A stretch of DNA of 64,000 bases from Vibrio owensii CAIM 1854 = LMG 25443 (GCF_000817815.1 NZ_JPRD01000056.1:1-64000); one strand, 5' to 3'; positions 16,922 to 26,149 are shown, counted from the stretch's first letter. Numbers and translations are program-made. The notes: generated by a model from the letters alone, not told the origin.

Positions 16922-17881
16922 TCAACCCGCAAAGAACTCGCGACGAAAATCTGCCACCTCTTGCTCGTAATAACGCTGCCATTCCGAGTCCGATAAACTC
17001 GCGTGGCTGGTCGCTCTTTGTGTGGCCAGTTTGGATTCAAGCTGCTGCAACTCACTCTGATAATCGCGTACTTGCTGCTTTTGCTCGGCGACTTGTTGTT
17101 CGCGAGCGTGTATCTCTTCACTCTCTTGCTCAGAAAGGTAAGTGTATTGAAGCTCTTCAATCAAAGCCTCGCGCTCTGTTTGGCTTACGTTATCCGGAAT
17201 TAACGCCACCGCACGCTCGTACTTTGCTTGCTCGCTGGCTAATCCCAACGTTTCCTCATTGCCTTGCCACTCTTGAACTAAATCCTCAAAGGCTTGTACG
17301 TAGTCTTGAGCGGGAGTCGAATCCAACTGCTCTGCCTGCAAACTAAAATCGTAAAGGGCAAATTCATCAGCAAAAATCACTTCGGCCAGCTCACCCCATA
17401 TCTTTCTCGCTTCCGTTTTGAGAAGGGCAACACGAGAGGCGAGCGGTTGCTGCTCATTAAACAACAAATCACCCACACTTTGCTGCCACAAACTATTGAG
17501 CTGATGGTAATTCGCCAGTAAAGCAAAGCGCTCACCCGACATATAACTTTCCAGCTCGGCCAGCTTAGCTTCGCAATTATGATCAGACATACACGTATGC
17601 CAGAACGTCTCTATTTCGGCTTTTAATGCACGACCTTTGACGTCATTCAAACGTCCAGCAATGACTTTAATTGGAGAAGGGGTGTCTTTGGCTTTCGGTA
17701 CGACTTTTTTACTGGCAGTTTGATTGGCTGATGAAGAAGAATTGCCACTAGTATCTTGCTCAGCACGTCCTTCAATAACAGAAGAAAACGGCAACAAGCT
17801 TTCATGCTTATCACCCGCCATTGAGAACCAAATCGTGCCCGCCACAACGGCGGACACAGTAACTAACGCAATACGCTTCAT
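16922..17881 (-). CDS. Lipase-chaperone (LifO)-like membrane-anchored foldase
   Basis: A 319-residue protein with an N-terminal membrane anchor (about residues 4-22), a Ser/Thr/Lys-rich linker (about 40-70) and a long helical domain. Segments such as IWGELAEVIFADEFALYDFSLQ and the C-terminal EREALIEELQYTYLSEQE/EI follow the pattern of steric lipase foldases (LifO/LimA). The usual RxxFDY motif of that family is not seen, and the N-terminal mini-domain looks shortened. It would sit on the periplasmic side of the inner membrane. Its start overlaps the sphingomyelinase stop by four bases (ATGA), so that enzyme is its likely client. Confidence 0.65.
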   Translation of the reverse strand: MKRIALVTVSAVVAGTIWFSMAGDKHESLLPFSSVIEGRAEQDTSGNSSSSANQTASKKVVPKAKDTPSPIKVIAGRLNDVKGRALKAEIETFWHTCMSDHNCEAKLAELESYMSGERFALLANYHQLNSLWQQSVGDLLFNEQQPLASRVALLKTEARKIWGELAEVIFADEFALYDFSLQAEQLDSTPAQDYVQAFEDLVQEWQGNEETLGLASEQAKYERAVALIPDNVSQTEREALIEELQYTYLSEQESEEIHAREQQVAEQKQQVRDYQSELQQLESKLATQRATSHASLSDSEWQRYYEQEVADFRREFFAG

Positions 17882-19206
17882 GGTTTGATCACAGCGCTAA
17901 CAGGGAAGTGATCCGACAGATTGTAATGCTTCCACAAACTCTCTGCGGTAGAGCGCGGAACGTCGACACGGTTATCGTTAAATGACTTCACGCCATATTC
18001 ATTACTCACCATCACGTAGTCGAGGTACTCCACATTCTCGCCACCAGATAAAGCCTCTCCGGCAAAGTTATTGATTCGAGGATCGAAAGTCGAAGCGGTA
18101 TAACCTGAGTACTGCGGCTCGATCGCACTTAAGTTCGCAATCATCTGCTGGTAGTCACCAGGGAACTTCAACTTGTTCACGTTAAAGTCGCCGCTGTAAA
18201 CCACAGTCTCGTTGGTAGGGATATTTAGAGATTGAGCCATTGTGCGCATCTGCTTGAACTGGCGCTGACGATATTCGCGCGCCGTATCCGTATCAAAAGA
18301 CGCAGTATGAGTCGCGAACACATGATAAGCCTGACCGCCTTTGATGATCTCCGCATAATTCACGCCTTTATCGGCAAAGCAATCCGTGCCCGAGCAATCT
18401 GGGAAGACGTATTGAGCCTGATTGACGATAGGATAACGGCTCACAATGATCACGCCACCGTCGTAAATATTGAAGCCATCTTTATCCAACATCTTAGTCT
18501 GGTAAGGGTACTCTTTTGCAAGCTCACGCAAGAAAGCATCACGGCCGCTGGCAAACACCTCTTGAAGTGCCAGCACATCGTAACCTTTGACGTAATCAGG
18601 AATGAGCTCATAACGATCGCCAATGTGAGAAGCAATCGCTGGCAGTGCCCAGATGTTATAAGTCATCAGCTTCAGGTTCTGCTCATCGGTATCGACGACT
18701 TCATCCACCTTGTTCGGTGTGATGGTGTAATACAAATCATCATAACGAGCTGTGCTAGCAGATTTAAACGCCAGTTCTGACGTGCGGTCGCCAAATGCAT
18801 CGGTACTAGAGCGGTGAATATTACGATCGTCTTTGAGTGCTAAGCCCACATCCGCCGCAGACAAGCCATATTCAATCGTAGAGTTATACCAATGGCCTTC
18901 CATCACTTGGTTAAGCGTGATGCTCTCACCTTGTGGGTTAGACACCACGGTTTCAAAGCGATAGTTCTGACCAGATTTCACGCCTTCCCAGCGATTAAAG
19001 CTCAATACGGATTTGGTTTCCCAAGGGCCAAGCACTTGTACATGCTGCTGCCATTCTTCTCCGTATTTCAGTAAATCACTGCCTTCGTGTTTCACCTGAA
19101 TGGTTAACGGTTGGTCTGAGTTATTGGTGAGGTATACGTCCGTATCTGCCAAGCTCGGTAATGCCACTAAACCGCTTAGCAAAAGACTCCACTGCGAAAA
19201 TCTCAT
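17878..19206 (-). CDS. Secreted sphingomyelin phosphodiesterase (sphingomyelinase C family)
   Basis: A 442-residue protein with a signal peptide (1-20, PSLA before Asp21), an N-terminal beta domain (to about 175) and an endonuclease/exonuclease/phosphatase-fold domain. Metal and catalytic motifs are present: LMTYNIWALP, LQEVFA (Glu), HVFATHTAS, YSGDFNVNK (Asp, Asn) and LSDHFPV (Asp-His). It is expected to hydrolyse sphingomyelin or related phospholipids to phosphocholine and ceramide and may act as a haemolysin. Family members need magnesium. It is co-transcribed with the foldase-like gene downstream, and a weak Fur-like site lies just upstream. Confidence 0.88.
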   Translation of the reverse strand: MRFSQWSLLLSGLVALPSLADTDVYLTNNSDQPLTIQVKHEGSDLLKYGEEWQQHVQVLGPWETKSVLSFNRWEGVKSGQNYRFETVVSNPQGESITLNQVMEGHWYNSTIEYGLSAADVGLALKDDRNIHRSSTDAFGDRTSELAFKSASTARYDDLYYTITPNKVDEVVDTDEQNLKLMTYNIWALPAIASHIGDRYELIPDYVKGYDVLALQEVFASGRDAFLRELAKEYPYQTKMLDKDGFNIYDGGVIIVSRYPIVNQAQYVFPDCSGTDCFADKGVNYAEIIKGGQAYHVFATHTASFDTDTAREYRQRQFKQMRTMAQSLNIPTNETVVYSGDFNVNKLKFPGDYQQMIANLSAIEPQYSGYTASTFDPRINNFAGEALSGGENVEYLDYVMVSNEYGVKSFNDNRVDVPRSTAESLWKHYNLSDHFPVSAVIKP

Positions 19207-19231
19207 CTTGTTTATCCATAAGTTGTGTTAG

Positions 19232-19250
19232 AGCAATAATTCTTATTTAT
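19232..19250 (-). promoter_or_regulatory. Weak Fur-like site upstream of sphingomyelinase
   Basis: Contains AATAATTCTTATT, which differs by one base from the core of the strong Fur box at 16048-16066, but the left half is poor. Plausible iron control of a haemolysin-like enzyme. Confidence 0.3.
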
Positions 19251-19345
19251 AAATATGACTAGCACGTTAAATATGGATGACAGAAAGGCACTCAGCAGAA
19301 ATAGTTAGCGAGTTGTGATCTTTGTTCGGATTTGGAAAGGAACAA

Positions 19346-19370
19346 AAAGGCTTACAATGTGTAAGCCTTT
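19346..19370 (-). terminator. Terminator of the restriction enzyme gene
   Basis: Perfect 11-base stem AAAGGCTTACA / TGTAAGCCTTT with a three-base loop; on the minus strand it continues into TTGTTCC. Confidence 0.75.
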
Positions 19371-19377
19371 CGTGAGT

Positions 19378-20823
19378 TTAGATAAGATCGTATTTGGATG
19401 GTTCAGGGAATAGTAAGCTAAGGTTTTTCTTATCCATTTTGAAAAGTGGGCCTTTTTCACTGACGCGGCCAGTTTTCCCGCTTCTCTTAATCAAATGGTC
19501 CATTGTGATCACACCTGCTTCTATTAAGGGAAGTAGTTGGCTAACAATTGGTGCTTTTGTGTGTGTAACGCTAAGCAACTGAAATTGCTCAACACCTTCT
19601 ACCATCTCGCTCTTGGCTTCCACCCAGAATGTTTCTGCGTGCTTTTCCTTCAGTCGATTCCTAAGCAAATCACCAGGCCAGACAGCGACCAATTCGCTCT
19701 TATTTGACCACTCTTCCAACTGATCTTTTGATTGGTTATAAATAAAGCTTAGCCCTTGTGAGTTTTCCTTTTGAGTGCTCACAGTACAATAGAGCTTAAA
19801 GTCTTCTTCTCTTTGATATCCATACTTATTGAGAATTTCAGCACTTTTCTTACAAGGGCTGAGTGACCAATCAGCGACTTGAGCAAACAGAGTTGTTCTA
19901 TTAGTTGAGCCTCGACCGGACTTTAGTTCTATTCCTTTGTAATCAGGCTTTTTGCTAGAGTTAGCTTCTATACCAAGCATCGTCTCAAGCGTATAGCCGA
20001 TAGCTGTATCCCCTTTTCTAAGAGCAGAGAATTGAGAAGCTGCTAAGGCTCTGAGCTTATCAAGAAGTTCAGTTGCAACTTCATTGCTCTCTTTCACTTG
20101 AAGTGTTAGGACTTTACCTATTTCTGAACTTTCTCGTTTTAATTGTTCTTCTAGACAAACATCAGACAAATTAAATAGAAGAGCTCGTTGCTCATCGATA
20201 ACAATTGCAATTTGATCTCCGGCGTTTGCGAATTTTGTTAATCCGCGGAACCACATCCTTGGATCGCCTTGTTTTGTCATCGGTCGATAAAGGCTGACTT
20301 TTGATTTAACTTGAGAAAACTCACTAACAAGAATTGCCTCTTTGACTACCTTGTAATCAGGCCCTTGTTTTTGCTCCCAATAAAAATGGAAATTCTCAAG
20401 TTCAAAGTGAGATCGAACTGTTTGCGTAGCATCGAGAATTGATTTCTTTAACCCCGTTATTGTGGGCTCAAAAATAGAAAATTCTAAGCCGAGTCGAGTT
20501 AAAACTTTTTTATTCTCGTTTACCTTTTTTTTGTGTGACAGCTCTAACTCGGTTGAGCGCTCTTTCTCCAGAACTGCAAAGTCTTTTTCACTCATCGAAA
20601 CATCTTCATATTCAACAAATGTTGTTGATGGAGTAGGTGTAGGAATTGACGTTTGTTCTTGTTTTATCAAGAACTCATTCAGGTCACTCCAAGATTGAAA
20701 TCCGTATTCATGACTCAGCTTATTTAGCGCCTCTGAGTGAGAGATGTTTTGTGCTTTCTTAAGGGCTTTCGCTCTTTGTTTTAATCTGGAGATCGTAGGT
20801 AGAGATTTTTTGTCTTTTGACAT
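19378..20823 (-). CDS. Type II restriction endonuclease, MvaI/BcnI family
   Basis: A 481-residue protein. Residues 1-50 form a small helical domain (AKALKKAQNISHSEALNKLSHEYGFQSW) like those found at the start of glyoxalase-related proteins; a charged linker follows (about 60-110). The C-terminal half holds the MvaI/BcnI nuclease core with a PD-ExK-type centre, PDYKGIELKSG, near residue 290. The frame is open upstream to 21039, but ATG 20823 follows AAAGG and begins MSKDKKS. It is divergent from a C5 methyltransferase and forms a restriction-modification pair with it. MvaI and BcnI cut CCWGG and CCSGG, so a related five-base site is likely. Confidence 0.82.
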   Translation of the reverse strand: MSKDKKSLPTISRLKQRAKALKKAQNISHSEALNKLSHEYGFQSWSDLNEFLIKQEQTSIPTPTPSTTFVEYEDVSMSEKDFAVLEKERSTELELSHKKKVNENKKVLTRLGLEFSIFEPTITGLKKSILDATQTVRSHFELENFHFYWEQKQGPDYKVVKEAILVSEFSQVKSKVSLYRPMTKQGDPRMWFRGLTKFANAGDQIAIVIDEQRALLFNLSDVCLEEQLKRESSEIGKVLTLQVKESNEVATELLDKLRALAASQFSALRKGDTAIGYTLETMLGIEANSSKKPDYKGIELKSGRGSTNRTTLFAQVADWSLSPCKKSAEILNKYGYQREEDFKLYCTVSTQKENSQGLSFIYNQSKDQLEEWSNKSELVAVWPGDLLRNRLKEKHAETFWVEAKSEMVEGVEQFQLLSVTHTKAPIVSQLLPLIEAGVITMDHLIKRSGKTGRVSEKGPLFKMDKKNLSLLFPEPSKYDLI

Positions 20824-21191
20824 GGTTTGATTGCCTTTTGGCGCTACGTAATATTGAAGTAACTGGGAGCGCGTTGGCGCTTTTTTCAAAGGTTCCCCTA
20901 AACCTGAAGGGCCAAAAGGTGGTGATACGTAGCATGACTCACAACCTTTTAAGCTATCTATGTGCGTAAAGTTGTGGTGCTTGTGATAACCAGATCTGCA
21001 AACACCGACATCCGCCGATAGATTTACAGAGCTGACCAAGAGGGGTCTTTATGTGAGGTGAGGCTGCTCTAATAAGCCTTTGATAACAGCATATTACAAT
21101 AAAAGTGAGAATCAACGAAAGGCTTAGGCAAAATTAAGCCTGGACATTCTGTCTAGCTTTGCTTAGAATCCCCAGCATTCGTTTTTTATTG
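20824..21191. other. Divergent intergenic region of the restriction-modification pair
   Basis: 368 bases with promoters for both genes. No C-protein gene was found. The frame continuing upstream of the nuclease start to 21039 has no start signals and reads as non-coding. AT content is raised, as in the flanking genes. Confidence 0.4.
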
Positions 21192-22790
21192 ATGGGTTTT
21201 TTCGTGAATCATATTGAGTTGTTTGCTGGGTGTGGAGGGTTGTCTCTAGGCCTAGATCAAGCCGGGTTTGAATTGGTTTTAGCTAATGAGTTGTCTCCGA
21301 TGGCGGCAGAAACATTTGCATATAATTTCTTTAATGAAGATTTGCACGAGCTAGCAAATCAAGAAAAAATGCCGTCTCATACCTTTTGGTTGAATAGCAA
21401 ATACGACGAATTAAAGCCTCGTTTACGTGAAAACCCTTTTGAGTTTCCTCCTTATGGAGAAGAGGGAACTACAGATTTGGGCGCAAAAAACTTGCCTCTA
21501 GATGGCAAGCTGGTTGTTGGAAGCATTGTCGAGCTAAACCGCCTGCTAGAGAGTAATGATAAGTTCACTAAAATGTTGCAGACTGCTTTTGGTCGCAGTG
21601 GCGGGTTAGATTTAGTTTCAGGAGGTCCCCCTTGCCAAAGCTTTAGTATGGCAGGTAAGCGAGAAAAGGATAATGACAAGAATACGCTTCCTTGGGAGTT
21701 TGCTAAATTTGTGAAATTAACAAAACCCAAGATTGCATTGCTTGAAAACGTCACAGGCATATTGCGACCATTTAAGGACTCTGAAGGGCAACAGTTTCAT
21801 GCTTGGTATGAGGTTGCAAAGGTTTTTGCATCAATTGGTTATGTTCCATTGTGTTTGCACGTGAATGCCCGATTGGCTGGAGTTGCTCAAAATCGACCTC
21901 GCTTTATTCTTATCGCAGTACATTTAGAGCACTTTGAGAGTATTCAAGCGTCTCTTGATAGTGTTTCTCTATCTCTGTTTGAGCAACCTTTAGCGTTTTA
22001 TAATGAAGTTCGAGGTCTAGAAGAGGCTGAACTGAGTAAGATGCCGTTTGGTCGACTAGATTATGTTGATGCTACAAAAACTAGCGGAATGACCCTTTTC
22101 AAAAATAGTTTTCTACAATCGTTGGTTGATTGTGAAAAGGAAGTATCAGTAAAAGAAGCCTTAGACGATCTAAAAATCAACGATCCTTCTGAGCCATCTG
22201 AATTTGTTAATGCACTAAATGCAACATTTAAGATTCTTAAGAAGCACCCTAAAGGTCTAAATCATGCGTTAAGAAATAACAGTCCGTTGGTGCAGCGTCG
22301 CTTTCGACTTTATCAGGTGTTGCAGCAAGTTGATGACCGCTCAGTTACTAAGAGTGTGTTCGCCGTTCTAAAAGGTGAGACTGATTCATTGACTATGACT
22401 TCATGGGAAGCGTTAAAGCCTTTTGAATATCTTCATGAAAATGGCGAGTTGTATCAGTTTGATACCAAAGAGCAGTTTGAGCTGTACCTGAAAGCTCACC
22501 CTACTAAAAAACAAACTCAAAAGGCCTTAGTGTCAGATAGTCCAGCCCCAGCGGCGTTGTCTATACCTGATGATGCATGCCATTACGATAAGAAAGAACT
22601 TAGAGTTTTGACTGTCAGAGAAATGGCTCGTATACAATCTTTCCCGGATAACTTTGTTTTCAGATCAAAGATTACAACTGGGGGACAGATGAGAAAATTC
22701 GAAGTGCCACAGTATACTCAGGTTGGTAATGCAGTACCTCCAATACTAGGCCTAAAGCTTGGTCTATGTATCTCCAAGCTTTTGAGTTAA
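21192..22790 (+). CDS. DNA (cytosine-5) methyltransferase
   Basis: A 532-residue C5 methyltransferase with all key motifs in order: I (FAGCGGLSLGL), IV (GGPPCQSFS, catalytic Cys), VI (ENVTG), VIII (QNRPRF), IX (REMARIQSFPDNF) and X (QVGNAVPP). The target-recognition region lies between VIII and IX. It should protect host DNA against the divergently encoded MvaI/BcnI-type nuclease. The start is uncertain: ATG 21192 is used here, GTG 21204 directly before NHIELFAG is equally possible, and neither has a good ribosome site. Base composition is more AT-rich than the neighbours, suggesting acquisition. Confidence 0.93.
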   Translation: MGFFVNHIELFAGCGGLSLGLDQAGFELVLANELSPMAAETFAYNFFNEDLHELANQEKMPSHTFWLNSKYDELKPRLRENPFEFPPYGEEGTTDLGAKNLPLDGKLVVGSIVELNRLLESNDKFTKMLQTAFGRSGGLDLVSGGPPCQSFSMAGKREKDNDKNTLPWEFAKFVKLTKPKIALLENVTGILRPFKDSEGQQFHAWYEVAKVFASIGYVPLCLHVNARLAGVAQNRPRFILIAVHLEHFESIQASLDSVSLSLFEQPLAFYNEVRGLEEAELSKMPFGRLDYVDATKTSGMTLFKNSFLQSLVDCEKEVSVKEALDDLKINDPSEPSEFVNALNATFKILKKHPKGLNHALRNNSPLVQRRFRLYQVLQQVDDRSVTKSVFAVLKGETDSLTMTSWEALKPFEYLHENGELYQFDTKEQFELYLKAHPTKKQTQKALVSDSPAPAALSIPDDACHYDKKELRVLTVREMARIQSFPDNFVFRSKITTGGQMRKFEVPQYTQVGNAVPPILGLKLGLCISKLLS

Positions 22791-22796
22791 CAGAAG

Positions 22797-22822
22797 AAGC
22801 CGACTTTATTGTCGGCTTTTTT
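22797..22822 (+). terminator. Terminator of the methyltransferase gene
   Basis: Stem AAGCCGAC / GTCGGCTT with a six-base loop and a run of T. Confidence 0.85.
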
Positions 22823-22827
22823 AATTA

Positions 22828-22880
22828 TTCAATCCGTAGTGTTATGCTTTCGGAGAGATAATCTGGCAATGGATTTCTAT
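22828..22880. repeat. Degenerate direct repeat, copy A
   Basis: Reads TTCAATCCGTAGTG ... TTTCGGAGAGATAATCTGGCAATGG. A similar stretch in the same orientation occurs at 23438-23496 (with an eight-base insertion), so the GFA-family gene is flanked by two related copies. Confidence 0.45.
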
Positions 22881-23036
22881 TGGGGAGAAATAAGAAAAAT
22901 GTAACACCAGTGGTAGCATTCTTCTTAATAGAAAGAGTTTCTAATATTCGTAGCTCAGTATTGGTGGATAAGATAGTTGCAACCGCTTTAGCTCATAAAG
23001 GCGTAAGCAAATAAAATTATTTAATAGGTGGAAGAT

Positions 23037-23375
23037 ATGGAAATCACATGCCATTGCGGGAACATCGTTGTTCAAGCTGACGTACCGAAAGAGATAGCGT
23101 CATGTAATTGCTCTATCTGCCGTCGGTATGCAGCTTATTGGGCTTACTACCCACCAGAGCAAGTATCAGTTCGCTATTTGAAAGAGCCTTCTGTCTTTTA
23201 TATCTGGGGTGATAAAGAAGTCGAGTTTCACCGCTGCAATCTGTGTGGGTGTTTGACACACTACGTAACGACAGAGAAATGCGACGCTGATATCGTCGCC
23301 ATCAATATGAGAATGGCAGAAGAGGAAGTCTTGAAAGATATCCCGTTGAGACTCATAGATGGTAAGCGCTACTAA
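23037..23375 (+). CDS. GFA-family (glutathione-dependent formaldehyde-activating-like) zinc protein
   Basis: A 112-residue protein with the GFA cysteine pattern: CHCG at 5-8, CNCSIC at 26-31 and CNLCGC near 71-76, which bind zinc. The family contains S-(hydroxymethyl)glutathione synthase, but most small members have no proven reaction. The ATG at 23037 is preferred to a GTG at 23028 because AGGTGGAAG precedes it. It lies alone between the methyltransferase and the collagenase and is flanked by degenerate direct repeats. Confidence 0.85.
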   Translation: MEITCHCGNIVVQADVPKEIASCNCSICRRYAAYWAYYPPEQVSVRYLKEPSVFYIWGDKEVEFHRCNLCGCLTHYVTTEKCDADIVAINMRMAEEEVLKDIPLRLIDGKRY

Positions 23376-23378
23376 CCA

Positions 23379-23404
23379 AAAAGCCAGACACATGTCTGGC
23401 TTTT
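23379..23404 (+). terminator. Terminator of the GFA-family gene
   Basis: Perfect 12-base stem AAAAGCCAGACA / TGTCTGGCTTTT with a two-base loop. Confidence 0.8.
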
Positions 23405-23437
23405 ATCTTTCTAATTAACGGACTTTATCTTTGATAT

Positions 23438-23496
23438 TTCAATCAGTTGTGTAACGTTTTCGGCGAGAGACAATCTGCAAATCTGGCAATTGGTTT
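23438..23496. repeat. Degenerate direct repeat, copy B
   Basis: Reads TTCAATCAGTTGTG ... TTTCGGCGAGAGACAATCTG then GCAATTGG, matching copy A at 22828-22880 apart from about one base in four and a short insertion. Confidence 0.45.
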
Positions 23497-23610
23497 ATAA
23501 ATTAGAGTTAAATGTCTAATTTCTGAACTAACTTCATAAATACTATGCAACTCAATTCACATTGTTTGTTGTAAGGAATATAACAGCGCCCTCAAACATA
23601 TAACTAATTA

Positions 23611-26061
23611 ATGAGTGTTGTTATGTCTCATACCCGTCTATTCCCACGTCATCGCTTGGCGCTAGCTTGTATGCTTGCCAGTGTTTCCAGTTTCTCATTC
23701 GCTCAAGAACAGTGTGATATTCCTGATCTTCAACAGGCGCCTGATCTTGCTTTAGCCGTTTCTGAAGCGACTCATCATTGTTATGGTGCTTGGTTCTCTG
23801 CACCTGCTGATTCACTGAACGATATCTACAGTGAAGCGAGCTTAAGCCGTATTCAAATCGCGTTAAACCAAGCCATTGCAAGTTACCGCGGTGAGACAGA
23901 ACAAGCGCGCAAACTCGAAAACCTTGGTGAGTTTGTCCGCGCGGCTTATTACGTTCGTTACAACGCGCAACAGCCGGACTTTTCTCAGGCATTAGGCCAA
24001 CGTTTTGCTCAGTCGATTAATGCGTTTTTAGCGAATCCACACGCGTTAGACCAAGGACGCGAGCAAGTAGGGGCGATGAAAAGCCTGACGTTGATGGTCG
24101 ACAATGTGAAGCAACTTCCTCTAACGATGGAAGCACAACTTGCGGCACTGCGTCACTTCGATCGCGAAACGGCGCAAGACACACAGTGGGTCGATGGGTT
24201 GAATAACCTTTTCCGTGCAATGGCTGGCCATGCTTCGCGAGATGATTTTTACCAGTACATGGCGAACCATACTCAACACATCGATACGTTAGCAGCATTT
24301 GCTCGTGATAATGCTTGGGCATTGGATACGGATGCGAGCTTCTTGGTTTACAACGCCGTTCGCGAAACCGGACGTTTATTAGCGAGCCCAAACCAAGCAA
24401 CCAAAGAGAAATCGCTGCGTGTGATGCAACAAGTGATGGAGCAAAACCCGCTTGGTAGTGAACACGATAAGCTTTGGTTAGCGGCAGTCGAGATGATGAG
24501 CTACTTCGCGCCAGAGGGTCTGAATGGTTTGGATTTAGACCAAGCGAAGCGTGATTTGGCGGCTCGCGTGCTAACGAATCGTCATGAGTGTGATGGTCCG
24601 GCTATCATTCGTTCTCAAGATTTAACCCAAGCCCAATCTGTTGAAGCTTGCGAGGTTTTAGCCGCAAAAGAGGCCGACTTCCACCAAGTGGCGAACACAG
24701 GGCATCAACCTGTTGCGGACGACAACAACGAGCGAGTGGAAGTCGCAGTGTTTGCGAACAACGGCAGCTACGTGGATTACTCGTCTTTCTTGTTTGGTAA
24801 CACGACGGATAACGGCGGTCAGTACCTTGAGGGTAATCCAGCACAAGCAGGCAACGTGGCGCGCTTTGTCGCTTACCGTTACGACAATGGTGAGGCGCTT
24901 TCTATTCTCAACCTAGAGCATGAATACACCCATTACCTAGATGCGCGATTCAACCAATATGGCTCATTCAGCGATAACTTGGCACATGGTTACATTGTTT
25001 GGTGGCTAGAGGGCTTTGCTGAGTACATGCATTACAAGCAAGGTTACGATGCGGCGATTGGGCTGATTGCTGACGGCAAGATGAGCCTATCGGACGTGTT
25101 GGCGACCACTTACTTTCACGATACCAATCGAGTTTATCGTTGGGGCTACTTAGCGGTTCGCTTTATGTTGGAAGAGCATCCGCAAGAGGTAGATAGCTTA
25201 CTGGCGCTTTCTCGTTCTGGTCAGTTTGCTGAGTGGGCAAAACAGGTTCAATTATTGGGTGAACAATACAATGGCGAGTTTGACCGTTGGTTAGATTCAG
25301 TCTCTAGTGAACCTCAGCAACCTGATCCAAACCCAGACCCAAATCCGGGTGAGCCGACTGAGCCTTCTGATCAAGTAACGCAGCTTGTAGCAAATCAAAG
25401 TGTGGTGCTCAGTGGCGCAGCATACAGCGAACAACTGTTCTATGTGGATGTGCCAGAGAACACAACTCACTTTGACGTAGCGATTCATGGCAATAGCCAA
25501 GGCGATGCCGATTTGTACATGAGCTTTGAGAAAGAAGCCCATTACTATGACTTTGAGTTCAGCCAATATGGTGATGGCAGCAACGAGATGGTGACGTTTG
25601 AGCCGGAGCAATCGGGTTACATCAAGCCGGGTCGTTACTACATCAGCATTGCAGGCCGTTCGGACTTTAATGACGTGACGTTGCAGGCGTCATTAGTGAC
25701 TGAAACCCCAACACCGCCAGCACAAGAGCAAGATGACTTAACCCCAGTGGTATTGGAATCTGGCCAAGCGCAAACCTTAACGGTGCACCAACAGCGTTAC
25801 GCAGCGGTTTATGTTCCGCAAGGCGTACAAGAGGTGCGAGTGTGGCTAACCGACAAAAATGGTAATGCAGACAATGGCAACGTTGATCTGTTTGCGAGCA
25901 AAGCTTATTGGCCAACAGCAGGGCAACACGAATACGCATCAAACTACTGGGGCAGCAATGAATACCTGCAAATCCCAGTGACAGAAGAAGGCTATGTCCA
26001 CTTCTCATTGAATGCTGATCAGCAAGGGGATGAGGTCGAGATGTTGGTTTACTTCTACTAA
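23611..26061 (+). CDS. Secreted microbial collagenase (peptidase family M9)
   Basis: An 816-residue precursor with a signal peptide (about 1-31, SFSFA before Gln32), an M9 activator/N-terminal domain, and the zinc catalytic domain with HEYTH (His437, Glu438, His441) and downstream Glu in GFAEY. A Pro/Asp/Glu-rich linker (PDPNPDPNPGEP, near 572) leads to two PPC-like C-terminal domains (about 590-695 and 710-816) that may bind collagen. The length equals that of the known Vibrio alginolyticus and V. parahaemolyticus enzymes. A second in-frame ATG at 23623 is an alternative start; neither has a clear ribosome site. Confidence 0.94.
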   Translation: MSVVMSHTRLFPRHRLALACMLASVSSFSFAQEQCDIPDLQQAPDLALAVSEATHHCYGAWFSAPADSLNDIYSEASLSRIQIALNQAIASYRGETEQARKLENLGEFVRAAYYVRYNAQQPDFSQALGQRFAQSINAFLANPHALDQGREQVGAMKSLTLMVDNVKQLPLTMEAQLAALRHFDRETAQDTQWVDGLNNLFRAMAGHASRDDFYQYMANHTQHIDTLAAFARDNAWALDTDASFLVYNAVRETGRLLASPNQATKEKSLRVMQQVMEQNPLGSEHDKLWLAAVEMMSYFAPEGLNGLDLDQAKRDLAARVLTNRHECDGPAIIRSQDLTQAQSVEACEVLAAKEADFHQVANTGHQPVADDNNERVEVAVFANNGSYVDYSSFLFGNTTDNGGQYLEGNPAQAGNVARFVAYRYDNGEALSILNLEHEYTHYLDARFNQYGSFSDNLAHGYIVWWLEGFAEYMHYKQGYDAAIGLIADGKMSLSDVLATTYFHDTNRVYRWGYLAVRFMLEEHPQEVDSLLALSRSGQFAEWAKQVQLLGEQYNGEFDRWLDSVSSEPQQPDPNPDPNPGEPTEPSDQVTQLVANQSVVLSGAAYSEQLFYVDVPENTTHFDVAIHGNSQGDADLYMSFEKEAHYYDFEFSQYGDGSNEMVTFEPEQSGYIKPGRYYISIAGRSDFNDVTLQASLVTETPTPPAQEQDDLTPVVLESGQAQTLTVHQQRYAAVYVPQGVQEVRVWLTDKNGNADNGNVDLFASKAYWPTAGQHEYASNYWGSNEYLQIPVTEEGYVHFSLNADQQGDEVEMLVYFY

Positions 26062-26094
26062 CTCGCTGTATCGAAATCAAACCCTCATAAAACC

Positions 26095-26120
26095 AAAGCC
26101 GGACATCAGAGTCCGGCTTT
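26095..26120. terminator. Bidirectional terminator between collagenase and guaD
   Basis: Perfect ten-base stem AAAGCCGGAC / GTCCGGCTTT with a six-base loop. The same stem is reused at 29506 and, with one mismatch, at 31241. Confidence 0.8.
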
Positions 26121-26149
26121 TTGCTATTTGTGCGCAGGACTGAACCTGC

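Noticed and set aside
20824..21039. 72-codon N-terminal extension of the restriction enzyme
   Set aside because: ATG 20823 has a ribosome site and a normal start; the extension lacks start signals and occupies the divergent promoter.
22841..23040. Integron attC site or gene cassette around the GFA-family gene
   Set aside because: GTTATGC near 22841 hints at a core site, but no paired R''/R' structure with an extended palindrome is present.
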